DNA from: Herbiconiux aconitum
Lineage (GTDB): Bacteria > Actinomycetota > Actinomycetes > Actinomycetales > Microbacteriaceae
Length of the DNA: 64,000 nucleotides
Direction of reading: 5' to 3'
Assembly: GCF_024979235.1 (NCBI RefSeq)
Contig: NZ_JANLCM010000001.1
Span: forward strand, 744,001-808,000
The first letter of the stretch is position 1. Every line of letters begins with the position of its first letter. This document shows, in pieces, positions 56,122 to 64,000 of the stretch. A program made the translations under genes and the position numbers. A model generated the notes under the pieces. It was not told the DNA's origin, ran no database searches, and saw only the letters and a list, made by a program, of their open reading frames with translations.

Positions 56122-57132
56122 TCACCTGCCCGCGACCACCGCATTGTTCAGCTCATCGGGGTCGACCCCGTAGAGACGCACGTCGAGGAGGTTCGTCATC
56201 AGCACGAAGCAGAGGTCGAGCTCGGGGTAGATCCACCACTGCGTACCCGACCAGCCCTCGTGCCCGAAGGCGTTGCGGTGCAGCAGCGCCGTCGAGGACT
56301 GCCGGATGTTCCAGACCAGCCCGAAGTCCCGCCGCGGATCACCGGGGATCGGCTCGGGCACCCCGATGGTGCGCGGCACGAGCATCCCACGCAACGTCTC
56401 GGGGTGCAGCACCTCTCCGCGAGCGCCGCCGTGCGCCCGCAGCAGCGAGCTGCCGAGTTCGAGCAGGCCCGCCGCGGTTCCGTTCACGCCGGCGGCCGGA
56501 TGCCGGTGGCGCGCCATCGCGGCGTAGTCGAGCCCCCCCTCGCGCTGACCGTAGACCTCGTGCGGATCGCTCGCCGAATCGAAGGTGAGCGCTGACCCGC
56601 CACCGACCGGGCTCAGCGCCTCGATCTCGTCGTGGAGGTCACGGCCCGTCGCGGCAGTCAGGATGCGCGCAGCCCCGTGAAAGGCGATGTTCGAGTAGCG
56701 CACCATCGAGCCGGGCAGGAAGTCGGGTCGGGCGAGGTCGAGCTGCTCGTCGAGGTCGAGGGGCGAGTCCAGCGGCGGCTCGCTGAGCCCTCCGGTGTGC
56801 GAGAGCAGGTGCTCGAGCCGCACGCCCGCTCGCCAGGGCTGCGCCGCGGTCGAGCCGGGCGCATCCGGGAACGCGGAGCCGAGCGATGCCCGCAACGACA
56901 AGTCTCCCCGCTCGACGGATCGCGCCAGCGCGATGCCCGACAACGGCTTGGTCACCGAGAACAGGGCGTAGTGGTCGTCGACCTCGGCGATGCGCGCGTC
57001 GCGACCGGTGAAGGCCTCGACGTGCTGCGGACCGGCGGATGTCGCGACCCCGAACACCGCCGACGGCAGAGGCCCCTCCTCCACCTGACGCTTCACCCAG
57101 CGAACGGCGTCGTCCATCACCAGCGATCCCAT
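56122..57132 (-). CDS. serine hydrolase, beta-lactamase/esterase (class C-like) family
   Basis: 336 residues. SVTK (59-62) is the catalytic SxxK, YSN (146-148) the YxN motif; LEHLLSHTGGL is standard in this family. No signal peptide, so more likely an intracellular esterase or D-aminopeptidase-like enzyme than a secreted beta-lactamase. GAGGAGG precedes the ATG. Substrate unknown. Confidence 0.9.
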   Translation of the reverse strand: MGSLVMDDAVRWVKRQVEEGPLPSAVFGVATSAGPQHVEAFTGRDARIAEVDDHYALFSVTKPLSGIALARSVERGDLSLRASLGSAFPDAPGSTAAQPWRAGVRLEHLLSHTGGLSEPPLDSPLDLDEQLDLARPDFLPGSMVRYSNIAFHGAARILTAATGRDLHDEIEALSPVGGGSALTFDSASDPHEVYGQREGGLDYAAMARHRHPAAGVNGTAAGLLELGSSLLRAHGGARGEVLHPETLRGMLVPRTIGVPEPIPGDPRRDFGLVWNIRQSSTALLHRNAFGHEGWSGTQWWIYPELDLCFVLMTNLLDVRLYGVDPDELNNAVVAGR

Positions 57133-57212
57133 GCATCCTCCTCGGTCGGCCCTCGTCGATTACACCGCACCGGCGGCTCGGGACACCAATCGAAACGGTC
57201 AGCACACGCCGA

Positions 57213-57244
57213 AGCGGGGTGCCCTCTCGAAAGGACACCCCGCT
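57213..57244 (-). terminator. terminator of the S8 protease gene
   Basis: AGCGGGGTG (57213-57221) pairs with CACCCCGCT (57236-57244) around a 14-base loop, 28 bases after the protease stop. Confidence 0.65.
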
Positions 57245-57272
57245 CGTGCACCGCCTAGCGGAACCGCACCCC

Positions 57273-60200
57273 TCAGGCGCGGCGCCGCCGGCTGCGCACC
57301 AGCACCGCCGTTGCTCCCGCGAGGAGCAACACGATGCTCGCGATCACGCCCGAGAGCGCACCCGAACCGGTGGCCGCGAGGTCGCCGGATGCCCCGCCGG
57401 CACCGACGCTCCCCTGGCCCGATCCGCCCGCACCAGGCAGATCCGCACCCGGATCGCCGGCACCCGGCCCACCCGGGTCGCCCGGCTCACCGGGCTCACC
57501 CGTGCCCGGCCCGCCCGCATCCGTCACCGGCTGCAGCATCGCCAGGGTCACCGGCAGCGCGTAGATCACCCGGTGGGCGGTGAGGTGGATGTCGGGCGAC
57601 GACGATTCGTAGAACGCCCGCGTCCAGATGGCCTCGTTCTCCGGCACCGACAGCGGCACCGTCACCACCAGGCTGGGCTCCGTCACCAACTCGTGCGGCG
57701 TCTGCTGGTAGTAGAACTGGCCTTCCCGGATGCTGTCGCCGACTCCTGCACTGAAGTCGAAGCCGTGGCTCCAGGTCGCGACGCGGTTGCTGAAGACCAT
57801 CGAGACCGGCTTGCCCTCTTCGGTCACGGTCGGCGCTTCACTGAACGTCACCCACCAGTCCTGCGAGATCTTCGGCTCGTCGGCGCAGCGCGCCGGACCG
57901 CTGTTCTGGTAGGTCGCCAGCACCACGCCGTCGGCCCGGATGAGTTCCACGTACGTGGCACCCGTCATGTCGAAGGTCTTCTCGATCCGCTCCTTGTTGA
58001 TGTCGACGGTCGAGAACACCACGGGGCCCGAGCAGAGCTTGTAGCGCAACCGCACCTCGAAGTAGTTGCCCGACCGGTTGGTGAAGGCGAGGTCGGCGAG
58101 GTTCGGGTCACCCGGGTTCTGGGTGATCGTGACATCGCTCGGCTTCGACGCGGCCACCGTGAACACGTAGTCGAAGTGCTGGGTGAGAGAGCCGTCCTCC
58201 GCCACCGCCCACACGTCGGCGGTGTACACACCGGCCGGGGTGTTCGCGGCCGAGGAGCGCACGGTGTCGGCCCAGAAGATGGGATCGGACGACACCGTGA
58301 TGCGCTCGTCGAGCACGGTTCCGGCCGCTCCGGTGAGCATCACCCGCATCTCACCGGTGCCGACGTAGCTGGTCTCGAGCGCGGTCGTGGCCGCTCCGTC
58401 GGAGTCGTACTGCGTCACCTCGAACGTGCTGTACACGAGGAGCTTCGCGACGTTCACCGTGCCCTCGACCGTGCCGGCCGCGGATTCGAGCGTCACCGGG
58501 TAGGCGCCGTCGGCGAGACCGGCCGGCAGCAGCACCGCCTTGTCCGCGCGTCCTGCCGCACTGCCGAGTCCGTGCACGACGACATCCGCGCCGCCACCGA
58601 CCGTGATCGTGTAGGGCTCGGCGGGGGTGAGGCCGGATGCGTGCACCGCGACATCCGTTCCCGCTCGGGCCCACTGCGGGTCGACGGTCATCGCGAGCTC
58701 ACCGGTCGGCGCCACGGGGTCACCGGGCGTGGTGACGGTGATGTTCGTGCTGCGGCCGGAGTCGCCGAAGCCGACGCGGCCGAGATAGCTCGCCCCGGGC
58801 TCGAGCCCGTTCCACGACGCGGTCACCGCCGCCGGTTCACCCAAGGTCATGTGGAGCTTCTCGGGCGTCACCGCGAAGGCGCCCTCGTTCGTCTCCGAAC
58901 CGAGGAAGTAGTTCGTGAGCGTGTAGTCGAGATCGCCCTGACCCGAGAAGAAGTCGACCTCCGCGATGTAGCGGCCGGGTGAGAGCCCGGGCACATCCAG
59001 CGTCTCGTCGGGGTTCGCGGTGGCGGCCTCGTTGATGGGGGTGACCTGCTCGTTGTCGTCGTAGAGCGACAGGTAGAGGTCGAGGTCGGCCGTGTCATCG
59101 AGCGAGTCGAGTGCGAAGCGCGAGAAGGTGGTTCCCTCAGGCACCTGCACCACGAAGCGGTCGCGGGCCGTCGGAGTGCCGTCGGGCGACGCCGTTCCGG
59201 TGCCGTGCAGCACGTCGCCCTTCACCAGTCCGGCCTTCGTGACGTCGATGTCGCCGGTCGTTCCCACGGAGACGGGGATGTCGACGGAGGCGTCCGTGCC
59301 CTCGGCCGCGACCTCGCGCGGCACACCGAGCGTCACCGGGCGCACGGCCAGAGGCGTGGTGACGGTCTCGTCGCCGTCGGTCCAGATCAGCTGGCCGGTG
59401 GCGAACTCGTCGAGCGGCGCATCCGTTCGGGTGAACGTGACCGTGTATTCGAGTTCCTCGCCGGCGGCGGAGAAGTCGAGGGTGCTCGGCGAGACCACCA
59501 CGTCGATGCCCGGAACCTCGACCGGCGACGCCGTGAAGCTCCCGGCCCGGGTCGACGTGGCCGTGCGGGTGATCGTCTCGGTTCCGGCGAGCGCCCCGAC
59601 GCTGATCGACGCAAGGTTGAGCTCGGAGGGGCTCACCGTGTCGACACCCAGCTCGAGCCCGGTGATCGCCTCGGCGTAGCCGTACCAGTCGTCGACGTCG
59701 TTCAGGAACAGCATGCCCGGGTCGAAGTACCGCGTGGGGTCGACCTGACCGGCGCCCTGGGCGAACGGATCGGTGATCGGTGCGCCCGATCCGTCGACCG
59801 TGTCGTAGGCGGTGGTCATCATGGCCGACTTGATCTCGGCGGGGGTGGCATCCGGATGCTCGCCCAGGTAGAGCGCGGCGAGTCCGGCGATGTGGGGGGA
59901 GGCCATCGAGGTGCCTGACAGCAGCGCGTACTGGCCGTCCTGACCCTCGGAGTTGGCGAACGCGGCGAGGATTCCGACACCCGGAGCCGCGATGTCGGGC
60001 TTCAGGATGTCGCCACCGTCGGCGAGGATCGGCCCGCGCGACGAGAACCCGGCCACCTGGGGCGTGGGGGGCGACGGGAGGGCGTCGGGGTTGCCGTCTT
60101 CGAGCGTGACGGTGGCGCCCGTGGTCGCCGCGTAGGCGTGCAGCAGTTCGGCGCCGGCCGAGTCGACGTGCACCGTGGGCACGGTGTGGGTGTCGAGATC

Positions 60201-61814
60201 GACGGAATCCGGATGCGTGTTCACGAGCACCAGACCGATGCCGCCGGCCCGCTTCACCTCGGCCGACTTCGCGACCCGGTCGACGACGCCGCGGTCGCAG
60301 AGCACGATCGCACCCTTCACCTTCGCGGGGTCGAGCGTGTCGGGGCCGCAGAGCTGCGGATCGACCACTCCGGCGGCCGCGGCAGCCGTCGCGTCGACGA
60401 AGGCACCCGATACGGGTGCGCCGGTCGGCACCGTGATGGACCCGCCGAGCACGACCTGGCCGTCTCCGAGGCGCACCGTGGCCTCGTAGGAGGGGATGGT
60501 CGAGGCGGCGACCGTGGTGATCCACGGGGCCGCGTTGTCGGCGGTCGACGCCTCGGGGCCGTCGTTACCCGCCGAGGCTGCCACGAACACGCCGACGGAG
60601 GCCGCGTTCAAGAAGGCCTCGTCGGTGAGCGAGATGGTGGTCTGGGCGGCGCCGCCGCCGATCGAGTAGTTGATCACGTCGACGCCGTCTTCGACTGCAG
60701 CGTCGATCGCGGCGAGCAGGTCGCCGGTCTGGCAGCCGTCGTCGTAGGGGGTCGGACCGGTCCAGCAGGCCTTGTACATGGCGACCTTGGCGCCGGGCAC
60801 GACACCGGAGATGAGACCGAGGTCACGGCCCGCGACCTCGGCTGCGACATCCGCGTCACCGGCTGCGGTGCTCGAGGTGTGTGAACCGTGGCCGCTGCCG
60901 TCGCGCGGTGAGAGGTATTCGCCGCGGTCACGGCCGATGGTGTCGGGACCGTAGCTGTCGACGAAGTAGCGCGCCGTGATGAGCTTGGTGGAGCAGTCGT
61001 CAGCCGTGAACTGCTCGCCGGTCTCACAGGCTCCGTGGAAGGTGCTGCCGTCGGCCTTGTCGAACACCACGGCATCGCCGTCGAGGTAAGGGTCGGCGCC
61101 GGGCGTCGTCGCCAGCGCCTCGCCCGCGAACGAAGCGTTCTCGGGGGCGATGCCGCTGTCGATGATGCCGACCACGATGCCGTCTCCGGCCGATTCGACG
61201 CCGCCCGTCTGGGCCCACACGCCGTCGGCGCCGGAAAGGCCGAGGTAGTCGGTCGACGGGGTGGCCGTGAGGTGCAGCAGTTCGTCGGGCACCACGCGAG
61301 CGACCCGCGGATCGGCGGCCAGCGTCTTCGCCTGACCGGCGGTGAGGGTGCTCGAGAAGCCGTTGGTGGTGAGGGTATAAGAGGTGGTGATGTCGGCATC
61401 CACCGAGTCGGCGACCTGCTCCTGCACGGAAGCGAGGTAGCTCGAGTAGTCGGCCACGCGACGAGATCCGGTGTCGAGGTCGTCGCCGGGCGCCGGCTGG
61501 GTGCCGGGGAACTTCGCGAGGCCACCACGGTAGGCGGCGACGGCGTCGCTCTTCAGGGTGACGATGTAGCGGCCGTCGGCGAAGGCAGCGGGGTCGGTGG
61601 TGTCGGTGGGGTCGGTCGGTGCCGCCGTCGCGGCCGTCGATGCGGATGACGGCGCGGCGGTTCCCGCTGCCGCCGCGGGCCCGGCCACCATGGCGCCGGC
61701 TCCGATGCCGGTGGCCAGGATGGTGGCGGTCGCGGCAGCCCAGAAGCGGAGGCCGCTTCGTCGGGAGGGCCGGGAAGGGCGAGAGGCACGGATCGGTGCA
61801 GGAGACGTGTTCAC
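57273..61814 (-). CDS. secreted S8 subtilisin-like protease with LAATG sorting signal
   Basis: 1513 residues from the GTG at 61814, preceded by AAAGGA. Signal peptide (about 1-50), I9-type propeptide (80-185), S8 catalytic domain with Asp219 (IIDSG), His309 (GHGSH), oxyanion Asn417 (AGND) and Ser636 (SGTSMASP). A PA domain (about 470-575) is inserted before the serine. Fn3-like and other beta domains follow. The C-terminus has LAATG (1479-1483), a membrane helix and RRRR: a class E sortase-type wall-sorting signal. It is a surface-attached extracellular endopeptidase. The regulator at 61988 lies directly upstream on the same strand. Confidence 0.94.
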   Translation of the reverse strand: MNTSPAPIRASRPSRPSRRSGLRFWAAATATILATGIGAGAMVAGPAAAAGTAAPSSASTAATAAPTDPTDTTDPAAFADGRYIVTLKSDAVAAYRGGLAKFPGTQPAPGDDLDTGSRRVADYSSYLASVQEQVADSVDADITTSYTLTTNGFSSTLTAGQAKTLAADPRVARVVPDELLHLTATPSTDYLGLSGADGVWAQTGGVESAGDGIVVGIIDSGIAPENASFAGEALATTPGADPYLDGDAVVFDKADGSTFHGACETGEQFTADDCSTKLITARYFVDSYGPDTIGRDRGEYLSPRDGSGHGSHTSSTAAGDADVAAEVAGRDLGLISGVVPGAKVAMYKACWTGPTPYDDGCQTGDLLAAIDAAVEDGVDVINYSIGGGAAQTTISLTDEAFLNAASVGVFVAASAGNDGPEASTADNAAPWITTVAASTIPSYEATVRLGDGQVVLGGSITVPTGAPVSGAFVDATAAAAAGVVDPQLCGPDTLDPAKVKGAIVLCDRGVVDRVAKSAEVKRAGGIGLVLVNTHPDSVDLDTHTVPTVHVDSAGAELLHAYAATTGATVTLEDGNPDALPSPPTPQVAGFSSRGPILADGGDILKPDIAAPGVGILAAFANSEGQDGQYALLSGTSMASPHIAGLAALYLGEHPDATPAEIKSAMMTTAYDTVDGSGAPITDPFAQGAGQVDPTRYFDPGMLFLNDVDDWYGYAEAITGLELGVDTVSPSELNLASISVGALAGTETITRTATSTRAGSFTASPVEVPGIDVVVSPSTLDFSAAGEELEYTVTFTRTDAPLDEFATGQLIWTDGDETVTTPLAVRPVTLGVPREVAAEGTDASVDIPVSVGTTGDIDVTKAGLVKGDVLHGTGTASPDGTPTARDRFVVQVPEGTTFSRFALDSLDDTADLDLYLSLYDDNEQVTPINEAATANPDETLDVPGLSPGRYIAEVDFFSGQGDLDYTLTNYFLGSETNEGAFAVTPEKLHMTLGEPAAVTASWNGLEPGASYLGRVGFGDSGRSTNITVTTPGDPVAPTGELAMTVDPQWARAGTDVAVHASGLTPAEPYTITVGGGADVVVHGLGSAAGRADKAVLLPAGLADGAYPVTLESAAGTVEGTVNVAKLLVYSTFEVTQYDSDGAATTALETSYVGTGEMRVMLTGAAGTVLDERITVSSDPIFWADTVRSSAANTPAGVYTADVWAVAEDGSLTQHFDYVFTVAASKPSDVTITQNPGDPNLADLAFTNRSGNYFEVRLRYKLCSGPVVFSTVDINKERIEKTFDMTGATYVELIRADGVVLATYQNSGPARCADEPKISQDWWVTFSEAPTVTEEGKPVSMVFSNRVATWSHGFDFSAGVGDSIREGQFYYQQTPHELVTEPSLVVTVPLSVPENEAIWTRAFYESSSPDIHLTAHRVIYALPVTLAMLQPVTDAGGPGTGEPGEPGDPGGPGAGDPGADLPGAGGSGQGSVGAGGASGDLAATGSGALSGVIASIVLLLAGATAVLVRSRRRRA

Positions 61815-61851
61815 GGAGTCCTTTGGTCGAAGGATGCGGGTGGCGGAAGGC

Positions 61852-61868
61852 ACCCCCGCTCGGGGGGT
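61852..61868 (-). promoter_or_regulatory. hairpin in the S8 protease leader
   Basis: ACCCCC/GGGGGT stem with a five-base loop, 38 bases before the GTG. Its role is unclear. Confidence 0.35.
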
Positions 61869-61916
61869 CGGGTTCGCCGGTCGTCCTATTGTGGGCAACG
61901 GCGTCGAGGCCGTGTT

Positions 61917-61930
61917 GGCCTAGCTAGGCC
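61917..61930. promoter_or_regulatory. 14-bp palindrome upstream of the S8 protease gene
   Basis: GGCCTAGCTAGGCC is a perfect palindrome in the 173-bp gap between the regulator and the protease gene. It is a candidate operator for the adjacent regulator. Confidence 0.45.
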
Positions 61931-61987
61931 ATCTGCCGCAAGTGGCCAGGTGCGGAAACGCGATCGTTACACGGCGGAAACGCAGCG

Positions 61988-63007
61988 CTACAGCCAGCCC
62001 CGCCGGGCAGCTTCGAGGCCGGCCTGGAATCGTGTGCTCGCCTCGAGCTCGGCCATCAACTCCTGGCTGCGACGACGGAGCGTGCGCGGCGAGATCTGCA
62101 ACTGCCGGGCGACCGCGTCGTCTTTCATGCCGACGGCCATCAGCGACAGCAGGGTGCGCTCCTCCGCCGTGGCGGAACGGATGCGGCCCGCGCCTTTCAC
62201 CGCCCCTTCCGCGGGCGCCGATCCGTTCTCCAGCTGCGCCAGGGCGTCACCGAGCGGCAGCGACCTCGCCCAGTGGAACTCGAAGAGCTGGCGCAGCGAA
62301 TCGACGAGTGGCTGCGAGGAGGTGACGAGAGCGGAGATGCGCCCCGGTTCCAGCGTGAGCGAGACGAGCGCCGTGCGGCGATCGACGATGGCGAGCTTGG
62401 TCGGCAGGTCGGGGGCGATGCGGGCTTGCTCCCCCTGCGCGGCGAGGTCGGCCACCTCGTCCCAGGTCGTGCCGTCGTCGAAGCTCTCGATCGTGTAGAT
62501 GGCGCGCCACTCGACGCCGCGACCGAGGGCGGTGGCCTCGACGGGATCGAGCGAGGCCGACACATAGGGCGGCCGGTCGAAGGCGAGGAACTCGGTGCGC
62601 GCCTGGTGCTGCAGGCGGGTGTACCACGCGGCCACCGCATCCGCGTCGGCCAGCACCGTGGTCTGGGTCTGATCGATCCCGGTCGGCGGCACCCGCTCGA
62701 ACAGTTCGACCAGCTTCGGCAGCGATTCGCGGATGCGCAGCACCTGATCGCCCATCCGGTCGGCGATGGCGCGCAGCGAGTAGCCCGGGTCCACCGGCGT
62801 GTAGTCGCGCTCCGCGCCCTCCAGGCGTGACGCCAGGCCGAGCTCGCGCAGGTCTTCGAGCATCGCGGATGCCGCCGGCAGCCCGAGATCGAACTTCTCC
62901 GACACGTGCGCGGCGTTCGAGCGACCCTGCGTGAGCAGGTCGAGGTACACGCGTTCGCTCAGCGGGTCGAGCCCGGCCACATCGAGGAAGGGGGTGTCGT
63001 CAGCCAC
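61988..63007 (-). CDS. TrmB-like/LuxR-type helix-turn-helix regulator
   Basis: 339 residues: an N-terminal TrmB-like winged helix (about 12-70; LSERVYLDLLTQGRSNAAHVSEKF), a middle sensor-like domain, and a C-terminal LuxR-type helix-turn-helix (about 280-325; ATAEERTLLSLMAVGMKDDAVARQLQISPRTLRRR). The GTG at 63007 has TACCCT six bases upstream. Two DNA-binding domains in one protein is a known actinobacterial layout. The adjacent S8 protease is the obvious target. Confidence 0.85.
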   Translation of the reverse strand: MADDTPFLDVAGLDPLSERVYLDLLTQGRSNAAHVSEKFDLGLPAASAMLEDLRELGLASRLEGAERDYTPVDPGYSLRAIADRMGDQVLRIRESLPKLVELFERVPPTGIDQTQTTVLADADAVAAWYTRLQHQARTEFLAFDRPPYVSASLDPVEATALGRGVEWRAIYTIESFDDGTTWDEVADLAAQGEQARIAPDLPTKLAIVDRRTALVSLTLEPGRISALVTSSQPLVDSLRQLFEFHWARSLPLGDALAQLENGSAPAEGAVKGAGRIRSATAEERTLLSLMAVGMKDDAVARQLQISPRTLRRRSQELMAELEASTRFQAGLEAARRGWL

Positions 63008-63013
63008 CCCTCA

Positions 63014-63019
63014 AGGGTA
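63014..63019 (-). promoter_or_regulatory. -10 box of TrmB/LuxR-like gene, leaderless type
   Basis: TACCCT on the minus strand, six bases before the GTG start. Confidence 0.5.
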
Positions 63020-63048
63020 CGGTCGTCGGCGCCTGGCTCTGGGCCGCC

Positions 63049-63123
63049 CGAAACGACGGGCTCTCTGCCTGTCAGCGGACTGAGACTCCGTCGTTCGCGC
63101 AAATTCGCGCGAAACTCCGTCGA
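63049..63123. repeat. intergenic palindromic repeat, copy 2
   Basis: CGAAACGACGG (63049-63059), then CTGAGACTCCGTCGTT (63079-63094), then GCGCGAAACTCCGTCG (63107-63122), in the same order and spacing as copy 1 at 16112-16194. The last 16 bases are identical between copies. It is between divergent genes here. Confidence 0.7.
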
Positions 63124-63249
63124 TCGAGATGCGCATTTCGGCCGTCTGGACGGCCCGCGGGCGCCCCGGCATGACCGCTGCCGCGGCGCTTCTGACCGAC
63201 CCCCGGTAGACTGGGGGCCTGCCCCTCTCCCCGACACGAGGAGATCCGC

Positions 63250-64000
63250 GTGATCCTGGTCCTGCTGTTGTTCGCAGGGCTTGCAGCGCTCACTCCGTTG
63301 CTGACGAGGCTGCTCTCGACCCGGGTGTTCTACCTCATCGCGGCCCTTCCGGCGGCGGCTTTCGTGTTCACGCTCACGCAGACCGGCACGGTTCTGGCGG
63401 GCGGGGCGACGACCGAGACGGTGGAGTGGATTCCGCAGCTCGGCATCGCGCTGTCGTTCCGCGTCGACACGCTCGCCTGGCTGCTCGCGCTCGTGGTGAC
63501 CGGTGTCGGCGCCCTCGTGCTGATCTACTGCGCTCGCTACTTCTCGCCCCGCGAACCTGCCCTCGGCCGCTTCGCCGCCCTGCTGCTCGCTTTCGCCGGC
63601 ACGATGTACGGTCTCGTCACCGCCGACGACATCTACATCATGTTCATGTTCTGGGAGATCACCAGCGTGCTCTCCTACCTCCTCATCGGTCACTACACCG
63701 ACCGCAAGGAGAGCCGTGGCGCAGCACTGCAGGCGCTGCTGGTCACCACCTTCGGCGGCCTCGCCATGCTCGTCGGCGTGGTGCTGCTGACGGTGGATGC
63801 CGGCACCAGCTCGATCGCGCGGCTCGTCAGCGACCCGCCGCCCGGGAGCGCGCTCGTCACCACCTCGATCATCCTCATCCTGGTCGGTGCTCTCTCGAAG
63901 TCGGCGCTCGTGCCCTTCCACTTCTGGCTGCCGGCCGCCATGGCCGCACCCACACCGGTGAGCGCCTACCTGCACGCGGCGGCCATGGTGAAGGCGGGCA
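63250..64000 (+). CDS. mrpA: Na+/H+ antiporter subunit A (MrpA/MnhA), 3' truncated
   Basis: 250 residues to the window end, frame still open. GTG at 63250 after GAGGAG. It begins with a membrane helix; LSFRVDTLAWLLALVVTGVGALVLIY and ADDIYIMFMFWEITSVLSYLLIGHY are the proton-channel helices shared with NuoL, with the glutamate of FWEITS essential in the family. SKSALVPFHFWLPAAMAAPTPVSAYLHAA then follows as in MrpA. The full subunit is about 900 residues and is normally followed by mrpC-G. Confidence 0.93.
   Translation, partial: MILVLLLFAGLAALTPLLTRLLSTRVFYLIAALPAAAFVFTLTQTGTVLAGGATTETVEWIPQLGIALSFRVDTLAWLLALVVTGVGALVLIYCARYFSPREPALGRFAALLLAFAGTMYGLVTADDIYIMFMFWEITSVLSYLLIGHYTDRKESRGAALQALLVTTFGGLAMLVGVVLLTVDAGTSSIARLVSDPPPGSALVTTSIILILVGALSKSALVPFHFWLPAAMAAPTPVSAYLHAAAMVKAG

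Overview
This 64 kb window is a high-GC, densely coded chromosomal segment from an actinobacterium. A family Microbacteriaceae origin is suggested by the DUF222/HNH (13E12-type) gene at 54432-55904, the actinobacterial BioQ-type control of bioYMN, F420/flavin LLM oxidoreductases, a mycothiol-type maleylpyruvate isomerase domain protein, an LAxTG (class E sortase-type) surface protease and many apparently leaderless genes. The genus cannot be fixed from the sequence. Both window ends cut genes (an SDR at the left, mrpA at the right). No rRNA, tRNA, CRISPR, integrase or intact insertion sequence was seen.

Layout. 1-4405: SDR and LLM oxidoreductases, then a divergent TetR (BioQ-like) regulator and a tightly overlapping bioY-bioM-bioN-CHY zinc finger operon, with two BioQ-type boxes between. 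4525-8660: a two-gene operon pairing a membrane glycosyltransferase 2 with an exported GH18-like chitinase, preceded by a 516-bp leader holding an array of four hairpins. 9177-12553: dodecin and a LolA-like/ABC exporter trio. 12696-20987: housekeeping and stress genes (LLM oxidoreductase, purL, chorismate mutase, DMT exporter, Ohr, GNAT, DinB-like protein, HxlR regulator). 21056-22557: TetR-SDR unit.

22626-50424 is the functional centre: a roughly 28-kb plant-oligosaccharide catabolic region. It has xylA with a ROK repressor; an operon (34193 down to 25202) of sugar ABC importer, GH3, ThuA, Gfo/Idh/MocA and GH51 arabinofuranosidase with a divergent LacI regulator; a second operon (46163 down to 35405) of sugar ABC importer, GH42, ROK, GH42 and GH31 alpha-xylosidase; then ROK, GH29 alpha-fucosidase and divergent GH1 beta-glucosidase. 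The glycosidases lack signal peptides, so the model is import of oligosaccharides followed by cytoplasmic trimming. The enzyme set (alpha-fucosidase, beta-galactosidase, alpha-xylosidase, beta-glucosidase, arabinofuranosidase, xylose isomerase) fits decorated xyloglucan oligosaccharides best. The second operon and the GH1 gene share an unusual promoter-operator, TTGACAAAGTC-N13-GATGCT. Neither importer has its own ATPase.

50428-57132: AIM24 protein, purA, a thioredoxin-like protein, a virginiamycin B lyase-like propeller with a repeat insertion, a DUF222/HNH gene flanked by repeats, and a serine hydrolase. 57273-63007: a large LAATG-anchored subtilase and a TrmB/LuxR-like regulator. 63250 to the end: start of mrpA. 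Short intergenic repeats (about 80 bp at 16112 and 63049; tandem units at 54182) and nine TANNNT boxes exactly six bases upstream of start codons are further recurring structures.
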